Positions 8,896 through 17,711 of a stretch of 64,000 bases of DNA are shown here, piece by piece. Each line of letters opens with the position of its first letter. Within the stretch, counting starts at the first letter, position 1. The notes under the pieces are model-generated. The model saw nothing but the letters and a program-made list of their open reading frames with translations, was not told the origin of the DNA and did not search any database. Position numbers and translations under genes: made by a program. The stretch comes from Pseudemcibacter sp038106445 (GTDB taxonomy: Bacteria > Pseudomonadota > Alphaproteobacteria > Sphingomonadales > Emcibacteraceae): contig JAYODU010000005.1 of NCBI GenBank assembly GCA_038106445.1, positions 89,162 through 153,161 of the forward strand. The letters run 5' to 3'.

Positions 8896-9625
8896 TAAAA
8901 GAATTCGTCTAGGCGTAAACATTGACCATGTTGCTACAGTAAGAAATGCAAGGGGCGGTATTCATCCTGATCCCATCCGTGCGGCGTTACTTGCTGAAAA
9001 AGCCGGGGCTGATGGTATTACTGCGCACCTTCGTGAAGATAGAAGACATATTCGTGATCAGGATATGGAACGCCTGATGCAGGAAATTAATGTGCCGCTG
9101 AATTTTGAAATGGCAGCTACAGCGGAAATGCTTGAAATCGTGTCACGACTAAAGCCTGCATCATCATGTCTTGTTCCTGAAAAGCGCGAAGAACTTACCA
9201 CAGAAGGCGGTCTTGATGTTGTTAAGGGTTATAAACACCTTGAAGAATATATCCACCATCTTAAAAATGCAGGGATCAGTGTAAGTCTGTTTATTGATGC
9301 CAATCTTGAACAAATAAGAGCTTCACATGATCTTGGTGCAGATAAAGTAGAGCTGCACACAGGGACGTATGTCGATACTGACGGGGATAAGCGCATAGAA
9401 GAATTAGAAAGGCTTAGAGCTGGTGCAAAATACTGTGGCGAAATTGGTCTTGAGGTACATGCGGGCCATGGTTTAAATTTTGAAACAGTAAAAGCGGTTG
9501 CGGCTATCCCTGAATTTACAGAATTCAATATAGGCCACTTTTTAGTTGGAGAAGCTATTTTCTGTGGATTAGAAAATGCGATAATCCAAATGCGTAAACT
9601 TATGGATGAAGGACGCAACAATTGA
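8888..9625 (+). CDS. pdxJ: pyridoxine 5'-phosphate synthase
   Basis: PdxJ closes the pyridoxine ring from 1-deoxyxylulose 5-phosphate and 3-amino-2-oxopropyl phosphate in the DXP-dependent vitamin B6 pathway. Signature sequences are LGVNIDHVATVRNARGG, DGITAHLREDRRHI, LHTGTY, GLEVHAGHGLN and EFNIGHFLVGEAIF. I chose ATG 8888 (MANKRIRL) because GGAG at 8875–8878 lies nine bases upstream; in-frame ATGs at 8873 and 8882 are less well spaced. Product length is 245 residues, normal for the family. The many PLP enzymes in this window depend on its product. Confidence 0.94.
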   Translation: MANKRIRLGVNIDHVATVRNARGGIHPDPIRAALLAEKAGADGITAHLREDRRHIRDQDMERLMQEINVPLNFEMAATAEMLEIVSRLKPASSCLVPEKREELTTEGGLDVVKGYKHLEEYIHHLKNAGISVSLFIDANLEQIRASHDLGADKVELHTGTYVDTDGDKRIEELERLRAGAKYCGEIGLEVHAGHGLNFETVKAVAAIPEFTEFNIGHFLVGEAIFCGLENAIIQMRKLMDEGRNN

Positions 9626-9663
9626 TTTATACCGTCACACTTAAGCCATAAAGGAATCATTTT

Positions 9664-10074
9664 ATGAGAATAATAGGCTTAGGAAATGATTTGGTTGATA
9701 TTCGAAGAATTGAAAAATCACTAAAAAGATTTGAAGGTAGGTTTAAAAACCGTGTTTTTTCCGCTTTAGAAATAGAATATTGCCATTCAAAAGGGAATAG
9801 TTCAGCGAATTTTGCGAAACGATTTGCAGCAAAAGAGGCCTGTGCCAAGGCGCTTGGAACGGGTATAGCGGATGGTGTGTTCTGGAAGGATATATGTGTT
9901 ATCAACGATAAAAATGGTAAACCGGCAATAAAGCTGACAGGGGGTGCGCTGGAAAGACTGAACAGTTTAGCACCAAAAGGAATGAAGTCACAAATAGATC
10001 TTACGATGACCGATGAACCGCCAATGGCGCAGGCCATAGTTATTTTGACGGCATTTAAAGTAGAAGAACAATGA
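9664..10074 (+). CDS. acpS: holo-[acyl-carrier-protein] synthase
   Basis: AcpS moves 4'-phosphopantetheine from CoA to ACP. The 136-residue protein shows the N-terminal IIGLGNDLVDIRRIE, whose Asp binds Mg, and the FAKRFAAKEACAKALGTG motif with the second metal-binding Glu. AAGGA precedes the ATG. The gene order pdxJ–acpS–lepB–rnc–era is conserved in alphaproteobacteria. Confidence 0.93.
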   Translation: MRIIGLGNDLVDIRRIEKSLKRFEGRFKNRVFSALEIEYCHSKGNSSANFAKRFAAKEACAKALGTGIADGVFWKDICVINDKNGKPAIKLTGGALERLNSLAPKGMKSQIDLTMTDEPPMAQAIVILTAFKVEEQ

Positions 10075-10093
10075 TAAAAAATGAGCAGGGTAA

Positions 10094-10894
10094 ATGAGTG
10101 ATAACCAACCAAAAGAAAGTATAAAGGCAGGCTCGAGTTCCTTAATTCTGGCAGAAGGCGAAAGCTGGTTTGATTTTTTCAAATCTATAATAATGATTGT
10201 TCTATTGATTTCTCTGTTTAATTCCTTTGGATTTAAAGCATTTAAAATCCCTTCAGAATCCATGTTGAAAAATTTAATTGTCGGGGATTTTCTTGTTGTA
10301 TCAAAATATACTTATGGATTTTCCAAACATTCCCTTCCATTTAGCCTTCCTCTTTTTTCCGGACGAATATTTGAGTCCGATATAGAACGCGGTGATGTTG
10401 TTGTCTTCAGGTTGCCTCGTGATCCTGAGATTTATTATATAAAGAGGATAGTTGGTGTTCCGGGTGATAAAGTTCAGATGCGACGCGGGATGTTATATTT
10501 GAACGGGGAAAAGCTGCTCACAGAAAAATTGACTGATTATGTTCGTACAAATGAGTATGGACGGCAGGAAAAGTTCGAAAGATATAAAGAAACCATGCCA
10601 AATGGCAGGTCGTATGAAATACTGGACAGGGGCTACCTGCAAAGCGCAATGGCCGAGGATACAGAAATTTTCATCGTTCCTGAAGGGCATTATTTTGCGA
10701 TGGGTGACCATCGGGATAATTCTCAGGATAGCAGATGGCCTGCCAGCACTGGCGTTGGCTTTGTTCCCGCTGAAAATATTATCGGAGAAGCAAGATGGAT
10801 TTTACTTTCTTTTGATAATAAAGCGTCACTGCTAGAATTCTGGAACTGGTTTCCAAAAGAACGCCGTGACCGTTTTTTTACAACCATTAAATAA
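10094..10894 (+). CDS. lepB: signal peptidase I, first of two tandem copies
   Basis: This membrane-anchored protease removes signal peptides of secreted proteins. It has one N-terminal membrane segment (about 28–48) and then box B IPSESML with catalytic Ser56, box D YYIKRIVGVPGDK with general base Lys117, and box E MGDHRDNSQDSR. All catalytic residues are present. It is 266 residues long and clearly a paralogue of the next gene, with matching boxes, the same ERGDVVVFRLPR segment and the same C-terminal FPKERRDRFFTTI ending. It begins 20 bases after acpS. Confidence 0.93.
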   Translation: MSDNQPKESIKAGSSSLILAEGESWFDFFKSIIMIVLLISLFNSFGFKAFKIPSESMLKNLIVGDFLVVSKYTYGFSKHSLPFSLPLFSGRIFESDIERGDVVVFRLPRDPEIYYIKRIVGVPGDKVQMRRGMLYLNGEKLLTEKLTDYVRTNEYGRQEKFERYKETMPNGRSYEILDRGYLQSAMAEDTEIFIVPEGHYFAMGDHRDNSQDSRWPASTGVGFVPAENIIGEARWILLSFDNKASLLEFWNWFPKERRDRFFTTIK

Positions 10895-11016
10895 ACTTTG
10901 AAATTTATTCTAACCGATCAGTATGTTGATTGCTGACATTAATAGTGTTTGAGCTTTTTGCTTTCATAGGTTATTGCTATTTTGAATTAGTAAAATTTAT
11001 AAATGTGAATTTTAAA

Positions 11017-11814
11017 ATGAATAATGAAAAAAAAGAAAAAATAAAAGAGATTTCAAAATCGGTTCTGCTTAAAGAAGATGAAAGCTGGACAGATTTTTTT
11101 AAAACCATTTTTTATGCTTTTCTGATTGCCATTTCCTTCAGAACATTTGCCTTGCAGCCATTTTCAATTCCTTCGGAATCCATGCTGAATAATTTGATGG
11201 TTGGGGATTTTTTACTCGTATCCAAAGCTTCCTATGGATATTCAAAACATTCGCTGCCGTTCAGCCTGCCGCTCATTCCAGAGCGGATATTTGCATCTGA
11301 TGTTGAACGTGGTGATGTTGTGGTATTCCGATTACCTCGTGAGCCGGATGTTTATTACATAAAAAGAATAATCGGCATACCAGGTGATAAAGTACAAATG
11401 ATCAGAGGTGAGCTGTACCTTAACGATGAAAAAGTACCAAGAGAATTTGTCGCCGAACTTGAGCACATCAATCCTGACGGCGTAGTTGAAAACTATACGC
11501 GTTATGAAGAAACCCTTCCTAATGGAAAGAAATATGAAATTCTGGACCGCGGATATACGATTATGGCCAGGGCCGAGGATACAGCTGTTTTCCTAATTCC
11601 GCCGGGTCATTTTTTTGCAATGGGTGATAATCGCGATAATTCGCAGGATAGCCGCTGGCCTGCTGAGACAGGCGTAGGCCTGTTGCCGGCAGAAAACATA
11701 ATTGGAAAAGCAAAGTGGATCACGCTTTCATTTGATAATCATAGCCGCCTTTGGGAGTTCTGGAAATGGTTTCCAAAAGAACGTCGGGATCGTTTTTTCA
11801 CAACAATTAATTAG
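11017..11814 (+). CDS. lepB: signal peptidase I, second tandem copy
   Basis: This second copy has an N-terminal membrane segment followed by PSESML with Ser55, YYIKRIIGIPGDK with Lys116, and MGDNRDNSQDSR, so it should be catalytically active. I start it at ATG 11017 (MNNEKKEKIK), giving 265 residues, nearly the same as copy one. A TTG at 10930 would add a hydrophobic leader not seen in copy one. About 120 bases separate the copies, which leaves room for a separate promoter. Main differences from copy one lie in the N-terminal tail and in the variable segment after box D. Confidence 0.9.
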   Translation: MNNEKKEKIKEISKSVLLKEDESWTDFFKTIFYAFLIAISFRTFALQPFSIPSESMLNNLMVGDFLLVSKASYGYSKHSLPFSLPLIPERIFASDVERGDVVVFRLPREPDVYYIKRIIGIPGDKVQMIRGELYLNDEKVPREFVAELEHINPDGVVENYTRYEETLPNGKKYEILDRGYTIMARAEDTAVFLIPPGHFFAMGDNRDNSQDSRWPAETGVGLLPAENIIGKAKWITLSFDNHSRLWEFWKWFPKERRDRFFTTIN

Positions 11815-11819
11815 TAATA

Positions 11820-12527
11820 ATGGGGGATTCATTGATTGAGGAAAAAGGGCAATATTCGGAACTCTATCAAGTTTTAGGGTATGTGTTTAAGAATGATAAT
11901 CTACTGAGAGAGGCTTTGACACATCCAAGCCTTGAAGGGAGCCGCAATTATCAAAGAATGGAATTTATTGGTGATCGCGTGCTTGGCCTTGCGATTGCTG
12001 TATGGATGTATGAACTTTATCCGGATTCAGATGAAGGTGGATTGGCCAGCAGGCATACTAACCTGGTGCGGCGGGATGCCTGTGCCAAAGTGGCAGAAAA
12101 ACTAAATCTAGGAAATTTTCTTCATATGGCAAAAAGCAGTGAAGATACCGGTGGACGCAAAAGAAAAACCATTCTGGCTGATACGTGTGAATCGGTTATT
12201 GGAGCAATCTATCTGGATTCTGATTTTAATACCGCTGAAAAATTTATCCGCAGAAACTGGAAAGAATTGGCAGATAATGTAAAAGTGGCTGAACGGGATG
12301 CCAAAACGAAATTGCAGGAAATGGTGCAGGCAAAGGGTAAATCTCCACCTGTCTATACAACTATTGATAAGAAAGGTCCGGACCATGAACCTGTGTTTAC
12401 GATTGCAGTTAAAGTTCATGGTGAAGGTGAAGAAGTTGGCAAGGGATTTTCAAAACGTGGCGCTGAACAACGCGCGGCCAATCTTATGCTGGAACGCCTT
12501 TCAGAAACCTGGAAAAAGAACGCCTAA
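11820..12527 (+). CDS. rnc: ribonuclease III
   Basis: RNase III cleaves double-stranded RNA in rRNA and mRNA processing. The catalytic domain shows RMEFIGDRVLGLAIA with the essential Glu/Asp, and the second acidic cluster DTCESVIGAIYLD. A double-stranded-RNA-binding domain follows from about residue 160 (KLQEMVQAKGKSPPVY … SKRGAEQRAANLMLERL). Length is 235 residues. It starts six bases after lepB copy two and ends 11 bases before era, an order conserved across proteobacteria. Confidence 0.95.
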   Translation: MGDSLIEEKGQYSELYQVLGYVFKNDNLLREALTHPSLEGSRNYQRMEFIGDRVLGLAIAVWMYELYPDSDEGGLASRHTNLVRRDACAKVAEKLNLGNFLHMAKSSEDTGGRKRKTILADTCESVIGAIYLDSDFNTAEKFIRRNWKELADNVKVAERDAKTKLQEMVQAKGKSPPVYTTIDKKGPDHEPVFTIAVKVHGEGEEVGKGFSKRGAEQRAANLMLERLSETWKKNA

Positions 12528-12538
12528 TCGGAAAATAT

Positions 12539-13453
12539 ATGCCTGAGAGTGAAAATAGTAGTAATACGCGGTGTGGTTTTGTGGCCCTTGTAGGGGCGCC
12601 AAATGCCGGTAAATCCACTTTGCTTAATGCTTTGGTCGGAAGCAAGATTGCTATCGTCACACACAAAGTTCAGACGACGAGGTCCCGTCTTATTGGTGTT
12701 GCTATTCATAATGATGCGCAAATGGTATTTGTTGATACGCCTGGCATATTCACTGCCAAGAAAAGGCTTGAACGCGCGATGGTAGCTGCGGCCTGGGACG
12801 GCGCAAATGATGCGGATGTGGTTGTGTTGTTGGTTGATGCATGCCGTAAATTAGAAGACAATACTATTCAAATAGTAACAGGGTTAGGTGAGCGCAGAAA
12901 AAAGCCCATTCTGGTATTAAGCAAGATTGATCTTGTAAAACGTGACAACCTTCTTGCTATTACCAAAGAATTAAATGATTTGTGCCCATTCGAAGAAACA
13001 TTAATGATATCAGCAAAAACAGGGAGTGGCCTTGGCGATCTACGTGACCTTCTGGCATTACAATTACCAATGGGGCCATGGCTTTATCCCGAAGATCAAT
13101 TGACCGATGTCACGGAACGCATGCTTGCATCAGAAATAACAAGGGAAAAGTTTTTTCTGCGGTTTCATGAAGAGCTTCCATATGCTGCAACAATTGAAAC
13201 GGAACGCTGGAAAGATTTAAAAGACGGTAGCGTAAGAATAGAGCAGGTAATCTATGTCGAGCGCGACAGTCAGAAAAAAATTATCATCGGAAAAGGCGGG
13301 CAGGGATTAAAAACAATTGGCAAGATGGCCCGTGAAGAGTTGGAAGAATTGCTGGATCGTCGCGTCCATCTCTTTATTTTTGTAAAAGTACGAAAAGGGT
13401 GGAGCGATGATAAAGAACGCTATCAGAATATGGGACTAGATTGGGTAAAATAA
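12539..13453 (+). CDS. era: GTPase Era
   Basis: Era binds the 3' end of 16S rRNA and assists 30S maturation. GTPase motifs are G1 GAPNAGKST, G3 DTPGI, G4 LSKID (usually NKxD; the Asn-to-Ser change is tolerated in several Era proteins) and G5 SAKTG. A C-terminal KH domain contains IIIGKGGQGLKTIG. The length of 304 residues is typical. It ends the core operon; the next gene is convergent. Confidence 0.95.
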   Translation: MPESENSSNTRCGFVALVGAPNAGKSTLLNALVGSKIAIVTHKVQTTRSRLIGVAIHNDAQMVFVDTPGIFTAKKRLERAMVAAAWDGANDADVVVLLVDACRKLEDNTIQIVTGLGERRKKPILVLSKIDLVKRDNLLAITKELNDLCPFEETLMISAKTGSGLGDLRDLLALQLPMGPWLYPEDQLTDVTERMLASEITREKFFLRFHEELPYAATIETERWKDLKDGSVRIEQVIYVERDSQKKIIIGKGGQGLKTIGKMAREELEELLDRRVHLFIFVKVRKGWSDDKERYQNMGLDWVK

Positions 13454-13503
13454 AGTCAGCCTATTAACGTGTGTCATTTTCATTCAATATTTAACTAAAG
13501 CGC

Positions 13504-14439
13504 CTATTCGCCCTGATAAAGGGAATGGGTCGGGAATATCTGCCTTCCAAACAAGCTGGCCGTTAAATCAACCGCGATTTTTGCCGTGCTATTGTTTGTA
13601 TCAAGTGCCGGGTTTATTTCAGCAATATCAAGAGACCCCATCAATTTTGAATCATGGATCATTTCCATACAAAGCTGCGCTTCACGGTAGGTTAGGCCAC
13701 CCGGAATTGTTGTGGCAACACCGGGAGCAATAGATGGATCAAGGCTGTCAACGTCAAAGCTGACGTGTAAATGGGCACCTTTTTCAGAAACATCATGCAA
13801 TATTTCCTGCATGGTCTGGCGGATGCCTATTTCATCGATGCGACGCATATCATAAACGGATATGCCGCTTTCTATAACCAGTTTTTTTTCAATCGGATCA
13901 ACGGAGCGGATAGCAATCTGATAGACATTTTCAGGCTTTACCATTGGTATTGCATGGCCAACAGCAAGCAGATCCGGATGTCCGATACCCGTAGCAACGG
14001 CAACCGGCATACCATGGATATTACCGGATGGTGAAGTTGCATTTGTGTTGAAGTCGGCATGCGCATCAATCCAGAGCATGCAAACAGGCTTATTTATATC
14101 AGCGCAGTGACGCGCCACTGCGGCAACCGATCCGATAGACATGGCATGATCGCCACCCATCATGATGGGAAAATAACCATCACTTAGTTCTTTATAAATT
14201 GCATTCTGAATATTATTGGCCCATTCAATATTTTCTGCAAGATGCCGATATCCGTTTTGAGGGGGTTGCTCAGGGTTATGAGGGCCACTTACATTTCCGG
14301 CGTCCTTTACATCACAGCCCTGTTTTTGCAGTGTGTCCACGATCCCTGCGACACGAAGTGCCTCCGGCCCCATGGAGGCGCCACGATCACTGGCACCAAT
14401 ATCGCTTGGCACGCCTATCAATGATACACGATTATTCAT
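13504..14439 (-). CDS. rocF: arginase (arginine → ornithine + urea)
   Basis: The protein belongs to the ureohydrolase family with a binuclear Mn site. Metal ligands are seen in GGDHAMSIG, WIDAHADFNT and SFDVDSLDPSIAPG; SGNIHGMP is the substrate loop. GVPSDIGASDRGASMGPEALR at the N-terminus and the overall layout favour arginase over agmatinase. I start at ATG 14439 (MNNRVSLIG, 311 residues); an in-frame ATG at 14508 would add 23 unsupported residues. It is divergent from an Lrp/AsnC regulator about 230 bases away, a common arrangement for arginine catabolism. Confidence 0.9.
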   Translation of the reverse strand: MNNRVSLIGVPSDIGASDRGASMGPEALRVAGIVDTLQKQGCDVKDAGNVSGPHNPEQPPQNGYRHLAENIEWANNIQNAIYKELSDGYFPIMMGGDHAMSIGSVAAVARHCADINKPVCMLWIDAHADFNTNATSPSGNIHGMPVAVATGIGHPDLLAVGHAIPMVKPENVYQIAIRSVDPIEKKLVIESGISVYDMRRIDEIGIRQTMQEILHDVSEKGAHLHVSFDVDSLDPSIAPGVATTIPGGLTYREAQLCMEMIHDSKLMGSLDIAEINPALDTNNSTAKIAVDLTASLFGRQIFPTHSLYQGE

Positions 14440-14669
14440 GTTGATTGCCCTTAATTTCCAAGACTGTTTCGTTTCTTTAGCGTTAGGATGTGCCAAGAAA
14501 CCCTTCATTACGATTGATGTGATTCTTGCATAATTATGTATAAATGAAATTTTTATTTTTATTGATATACCAAATAAAATTCGGTTAGGTTGTGTTTAAC
14601 TGAATTTTGTTTTAATATTAATTTTTTGAGTGGGTTAGTAGTAATGTGGCATATAAAATCAGGGATAAT

Positions 14670-15155
14670 ATGATGAAAAAAAAGGCGATAGACCAGATTG
14701 ATCTGAAGATTCTTTCAATTTTACAGGCAGATGCCAGAATTACAAATCACGAACTTTCCAGCAAGGTAAATTTATCACCAAGCAGTTGTCTGCAACGTGT
14801 CAGACGTCTTGAGGATGAAAAATATATTGAACGTTACATGGGGCATGTGGATCTTGATAAAATATGCCGCACTGTCACGGTCATCCTGACCGTAAGCCTT
14901 CATGATCATTCCAACGATAATTTTGAAACATTTAATAATGCAGTTAAAGAATTCCCTGAAATTGTTGAATGCTATACGGTTAGCGGAAATTTTGATTATT
15001 TTCTTCGTGTTGTTTGCCCGGATATGAAAAGCTACCTCGCGCTTAATGATGCCCTCATTGAAAAAATGGACGGAACTGCAAATGTCAGCGGCCATGTTGT
15101 TCTTGAAAATACAAAAGCTTTTCAGGGATATGCTATTGAAGCGCTGGTAGAATAA
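14670..15155 (+). CDS. Lrp/AsnC-family transcriptional regulator
   Basis: The protein has an N-terminal winged helix-turn-helix (DQIDLKILSILQADARITNHELSSKVNLS, then SSCLQRVRRLEDE) followed by an RAM ligand-binding domain. I take ATG 14670 or 14673 as start because AGGGA lies just upstream. Divergent orientation next to arginase suggests it senses an amino acid, perhaps arginine or ornithine, and controls rocF and itself. This is inference from position. Confidence 0.88.
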   Translation: MMKKKAIDQIDLKILSILQADARITNHELSSKVNLSPSSCLQRVRRLEDEKYIERYMGHVDLDKICRTVTVILTVSLHDHSNDNFETFNNAVKEFPEIVECYTVSGNFDYFLRVVCPDMKSYLALNDALIEKMDGTANVSGHVVLENTKAFQGYAIEALVE

Positions 15156-15167
15156 TTTCAATATTAC

Positions 15168-15234
15168 TTGACGCTATATTTGCGAATCAGTATTAATAAA
15201 AAAGTTACTTTATAACATATATTTATTAATACTG
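15168..15234 (+). promoter_or_regulatory. sigma70-type promoter overlapped by a perfect 13-bp inverted repeat
   Basis: A −35 box TTGACG (15168–15173) and a −10 box TATTAA (15191–15196) are separated by 17 bases. The −10 box lies inside the left arm of a perfect inverted repeat: CAGTATTAATAAA at 15188–15200 and TTTATTAATACTG at 15222–15234. The arms are 34 bp apart start to start. The layout suits a repressor that blocks RNA polymerase, with the receptor gene beginning 13 bases after the right arm. An RNA hairpin is the alternative. Confidence 0.65.
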
Positions 15235-15246
15235 ACGAGATTTACA

Positions 15247-17307
15247 ATGCTTTACCGGGGTGCTCTGGCTTCTATCATCTTTCTGGCACCTCAACAGAAT
15301 TTATTCGCTGAAGAAAATAATAATGTAGAAATTACCTATAATGCAGAAAATGCGGATCGTGAAGACCGTATTGTTGTATATGGTCGTGCGGAACAGTTAA
15401 TTGGTACTGTAAATTCAGCATCAGACGGGGTTGTTGGCTATGATGATTTCACCACAAGACCAATGTTAAGGGTTGGTGAACTGGTTGAAGTCATTCCGGG
15501 GATGGTCGCAACCCAACATAGCGGCACAGGAAAAGCCAATCAGTATTTTCTGCGGGGCTTTAATCTTGATCACGGCACGGATTTCCTTGCAACTATTGAA
15601 GGGATGCCAATTAATTTACCAACGCACGGGCACGGGCATGGTTATCTGGATATGAATTTTATTATCCCGGAAGTGGTCAGCACAGTTGAATATAAAAAGG
15701 GTCCCTATGCTGTTGATGTCGGGGATTTTTCGTCCGCGGGTTCAACAAATTTCAACATTTATGACCGGTTTGATGAAAATTTTGCTGAACTAAGTGTTGG
15801 GCAGCATGGTTATTACCGCTTTGTGACCGGTAATAGTGTAGAAGTTGGGGCAGGAGATTTAATGTTTGCGGCCGAAGGGCAGCTTAATAATGGCCCGTGG
15901 GTGCTTGACGATGATCTGAAAAAATATAATGCCATTGCCAAATATTCCCAGGATAACGGCGATGTGAGAACCCAGCTTCTTGCTACCGCTTATTATTCCA
16001 AATGGAATGCGACGGATCAGATACCAAGCCGGGCTGTTACTTCTGGCTTGATTGATGAGTTGGGTTTTATTGATGATGACCTGGGCGGGAATACAACACG
16101 ACTTTCGCTATCGGGTACAGCGGAAACCGAAAATTTACGCATAAGAGCTTACGGTCAATATTATGATTTTAATCTCTTTTCAAATTTTACCTATTTTCTT
16201 AATGATCCGGTTAATGGCGATGAATTTGAACAGGTCGATAACCGAAGTATCTGGGGTGGGGACATTGAATATCACCAACATTTTGAATATGGGCAGACAC
16301 GGCTGACCTGGGTCACGGGCGGGGCATTACGTTATGACAATATTAATGAAGTCGGGCTTCATAATACGGCGGAACGTGTGCGACTATCGACCATAAGAAA
16401 TGATGATGTGGAAGTTCTGAACCTTAGCGGATATTCAAGCCTTAATTTATACCTGAATGATGATTTCCGTGTTACAGGAGGGCTACGTGTTAACCGAAAT
16501 AGTTATGATGTTAATGCTATAGAGCCGCTAAATTCCGGAAGCGGCAATGATGCAATCCTTAGCCCCAAATTCTCCGCAGCTTATAGGGTAAGTGATCAGG
16601 CGGAAATTTATGCAAATTATGGCCAGGGTTTTCATTCAAATGATGTGCGTGGCGCGGCGATTATGGTTGATCCGGTTTCCGGCGATCCTGTCTCGCCCGT
16701 ACCGTTATTTGCAAAAAGTGAAGGGGCGGAAATTGGTATCCGCATTGAACCAAACGAAGATGTGAATTTTACACTAGTCGGGTTCTGGCTTGAACTGGAT
16801 AGCGAACTTGTGTTTGTCGGGGATGCTGGAAATACAGAAGCCAATGATGGAACACGTAGGTACGGGCTTGAACTTTCGGGTTTCTGGGAGGCAACAGATT
16901 GGCTCGCTTTCGATGCAACTGCGGCGACAACAGACGCAAAATTTAACCTTTCCCAGGATAATTTTATTCCGGGCTCTGTGCGTTCGGTATTTGGTGCCGG
17001 CGCGACCGTAACGTTGGATAATGGGGTGACAGGCAGCATCCGCATGCGTCATTTTGGAAGCGCTCCACTGATTGAAGATAACAGAGACAGATCCGAACCG
17101 ACAACACTCGTCAATGCGGGTATTGCTTACGCGTTTGACCGTTATACCATTGATCTGGATGTGTTTAATTTATTCGGCAGTAATGACAGGGATATTACCT
17201 ATTTTTACGAATCCCGATTAAACGGTGAAGCCATGCCTGTTGAAGACATTCACTATCATCCAGTGGAACCCTTCACAGTGCGGCTTGGCCTTCGGATTAA
17301 ATATTAA
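15247..17307 (+). CDS. TonB-dependent outer-membrane receptor
   Basis: The 686-residue protein has a signal peptide (residues 1–20, cleavage near LFA|EE), a TonB-box-like stretch near EDRIVVYGR, a plug domain with VGELVEVIPGMVATQHSGTGK and LRGFNLDHGTDF, and a beta-barrel ending in an aromatic strand (VRLGLRIKY). The plug contains LPTHGHGHGYLDMNFIIPE, a His-rich loop found in a recognisable receptor subgroup. The ligand is unknown; the histidines are compatible with a metal or metal complex, but that is a guess. No TonB/ExbBD or periplasmic binding protein is adjacent. A promoter with a palindromic operator candidate lies directly upstream. Confidence 0.9.
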   Translation: MLYRGALASIIFLAPQQNLFAEENNNVEITYNAENADREDRIVVYGRAEQLIGTVNSASDGVVGYDDFTTRPMLRVGELVEVIPGMVATQHSGTGKANQYFLRGFNLDHGTDFLATIEGMPINLPTHGHGHGYLDMNFIIPEVVSTVEYKKGPYAVDVGDFSSAGSTNFNIYDRFDENFAELSVGQHGYYRFVTGNSVEVGAGDLMFAAEGQLNNGPWVLDDDLKKYNAIAKYSQDNGDVRTQLLATAYYSKWNATDQIPSRAVTSGLIDELGFIDDDLGGNTTRLSLSGTAETENLRIRAYGQYYDFNLFSNFTYFLNDPVNGDEFEQVDNRSIWGGDIEYHQHFEYGQTRLTWVTGGALRYDNINEVGLHNTAERVRLSTIRNDDVEVLNLSGYSSLNLYLNDDFRVTGGLRVNRNSYDVNAIEPLNSGSGNDAILSPKFSAAYRVSDQAEIYANYGQGFHSNDVRGAAIMVDPVSGDPVSPVPLFAKSEGAEIGIRIEPNEDVNFTLVGFWLELDSELVFVGDAGNTEANDGTRRYGLELSGFWEATDWLAFDATAATTDAKFNLSQDNFIPGSVRSVFGAGATVTLDNGVTGSIRMRHFGSAPLIEDNRDRSEPTTLVNAGIAYAFDRYTIDLDVFNLFGSNDRDITYFYESRLNGEAMPVEDIHYHPVEPFTVRLGLRIKY

Positions 17308-17416
17308 GTCTGCTATTTTACTTTCTAATTTATCTACTAATCGCTTGCGGTTGTGGGCTGCTGGTGCTAGTTTCCCGCCATTAAATAAGCACATAAAACA
17401 ATAAGAGCATTTTGAC

Positions 17417-17704
17417 ATGTCAATTGATAAAGATACAGTCGCAAAGATCGCGAATCTGGCCCGTATTGAAGTTTCGGAAAAGGAACTGGAATCCACGGTA
17501 GGAGAGCTCAATAACATCCTTGACTGGGTAGAGCAGCTTTCAGAAGTGGATACCGATGGTGTTGAAGCCATGACCAGTGTGGTTGAAGCATCACTGCCCC
17601 GCCGTGAAGATAAAGTCACCGATGGTGGCTATCGTGACAGCGTCCTTAAAAATGCACCGCAGGCCGAGCATGGTTTTTTTGCCGTGCCAAAAGTGATCGA
17701 ATAG
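17417..17704 (+). CDS. gatC: Asp-tRNA(Asn)/Glu-tRNA(Gln) amidotransferase subunit C
   Basis: GatC stabilises the GatA–GatB complex that converts misacylated Glu-tRNA(Gln) and Asp-tRNA(Asn). The 95-residue protein shows DTVAKIANLARIEVSE and ELNNILDWVEQLSEVDTDGVEAM, both standard. It is followed by gatA after seven bases. Confidence 0.95.
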   Translation: MSIDKDTVAKIANLARIEVSEKELESTVGELNNILDWVEQLSEVDTDGVEAMTSVVEASLPRREDKVTDGGYRDSVLKNAPQAEHGFFAVPKVIE

Positions 17705-17711
17705 GGGGCGG

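Noticed and set aside
16632..17045. 137-codon frame on the − strand inside the TonB receptor gene
   Set aside because: It is a shadow of the receptor's barrel-coding region, low in complexity, with no ribosome-binding site.
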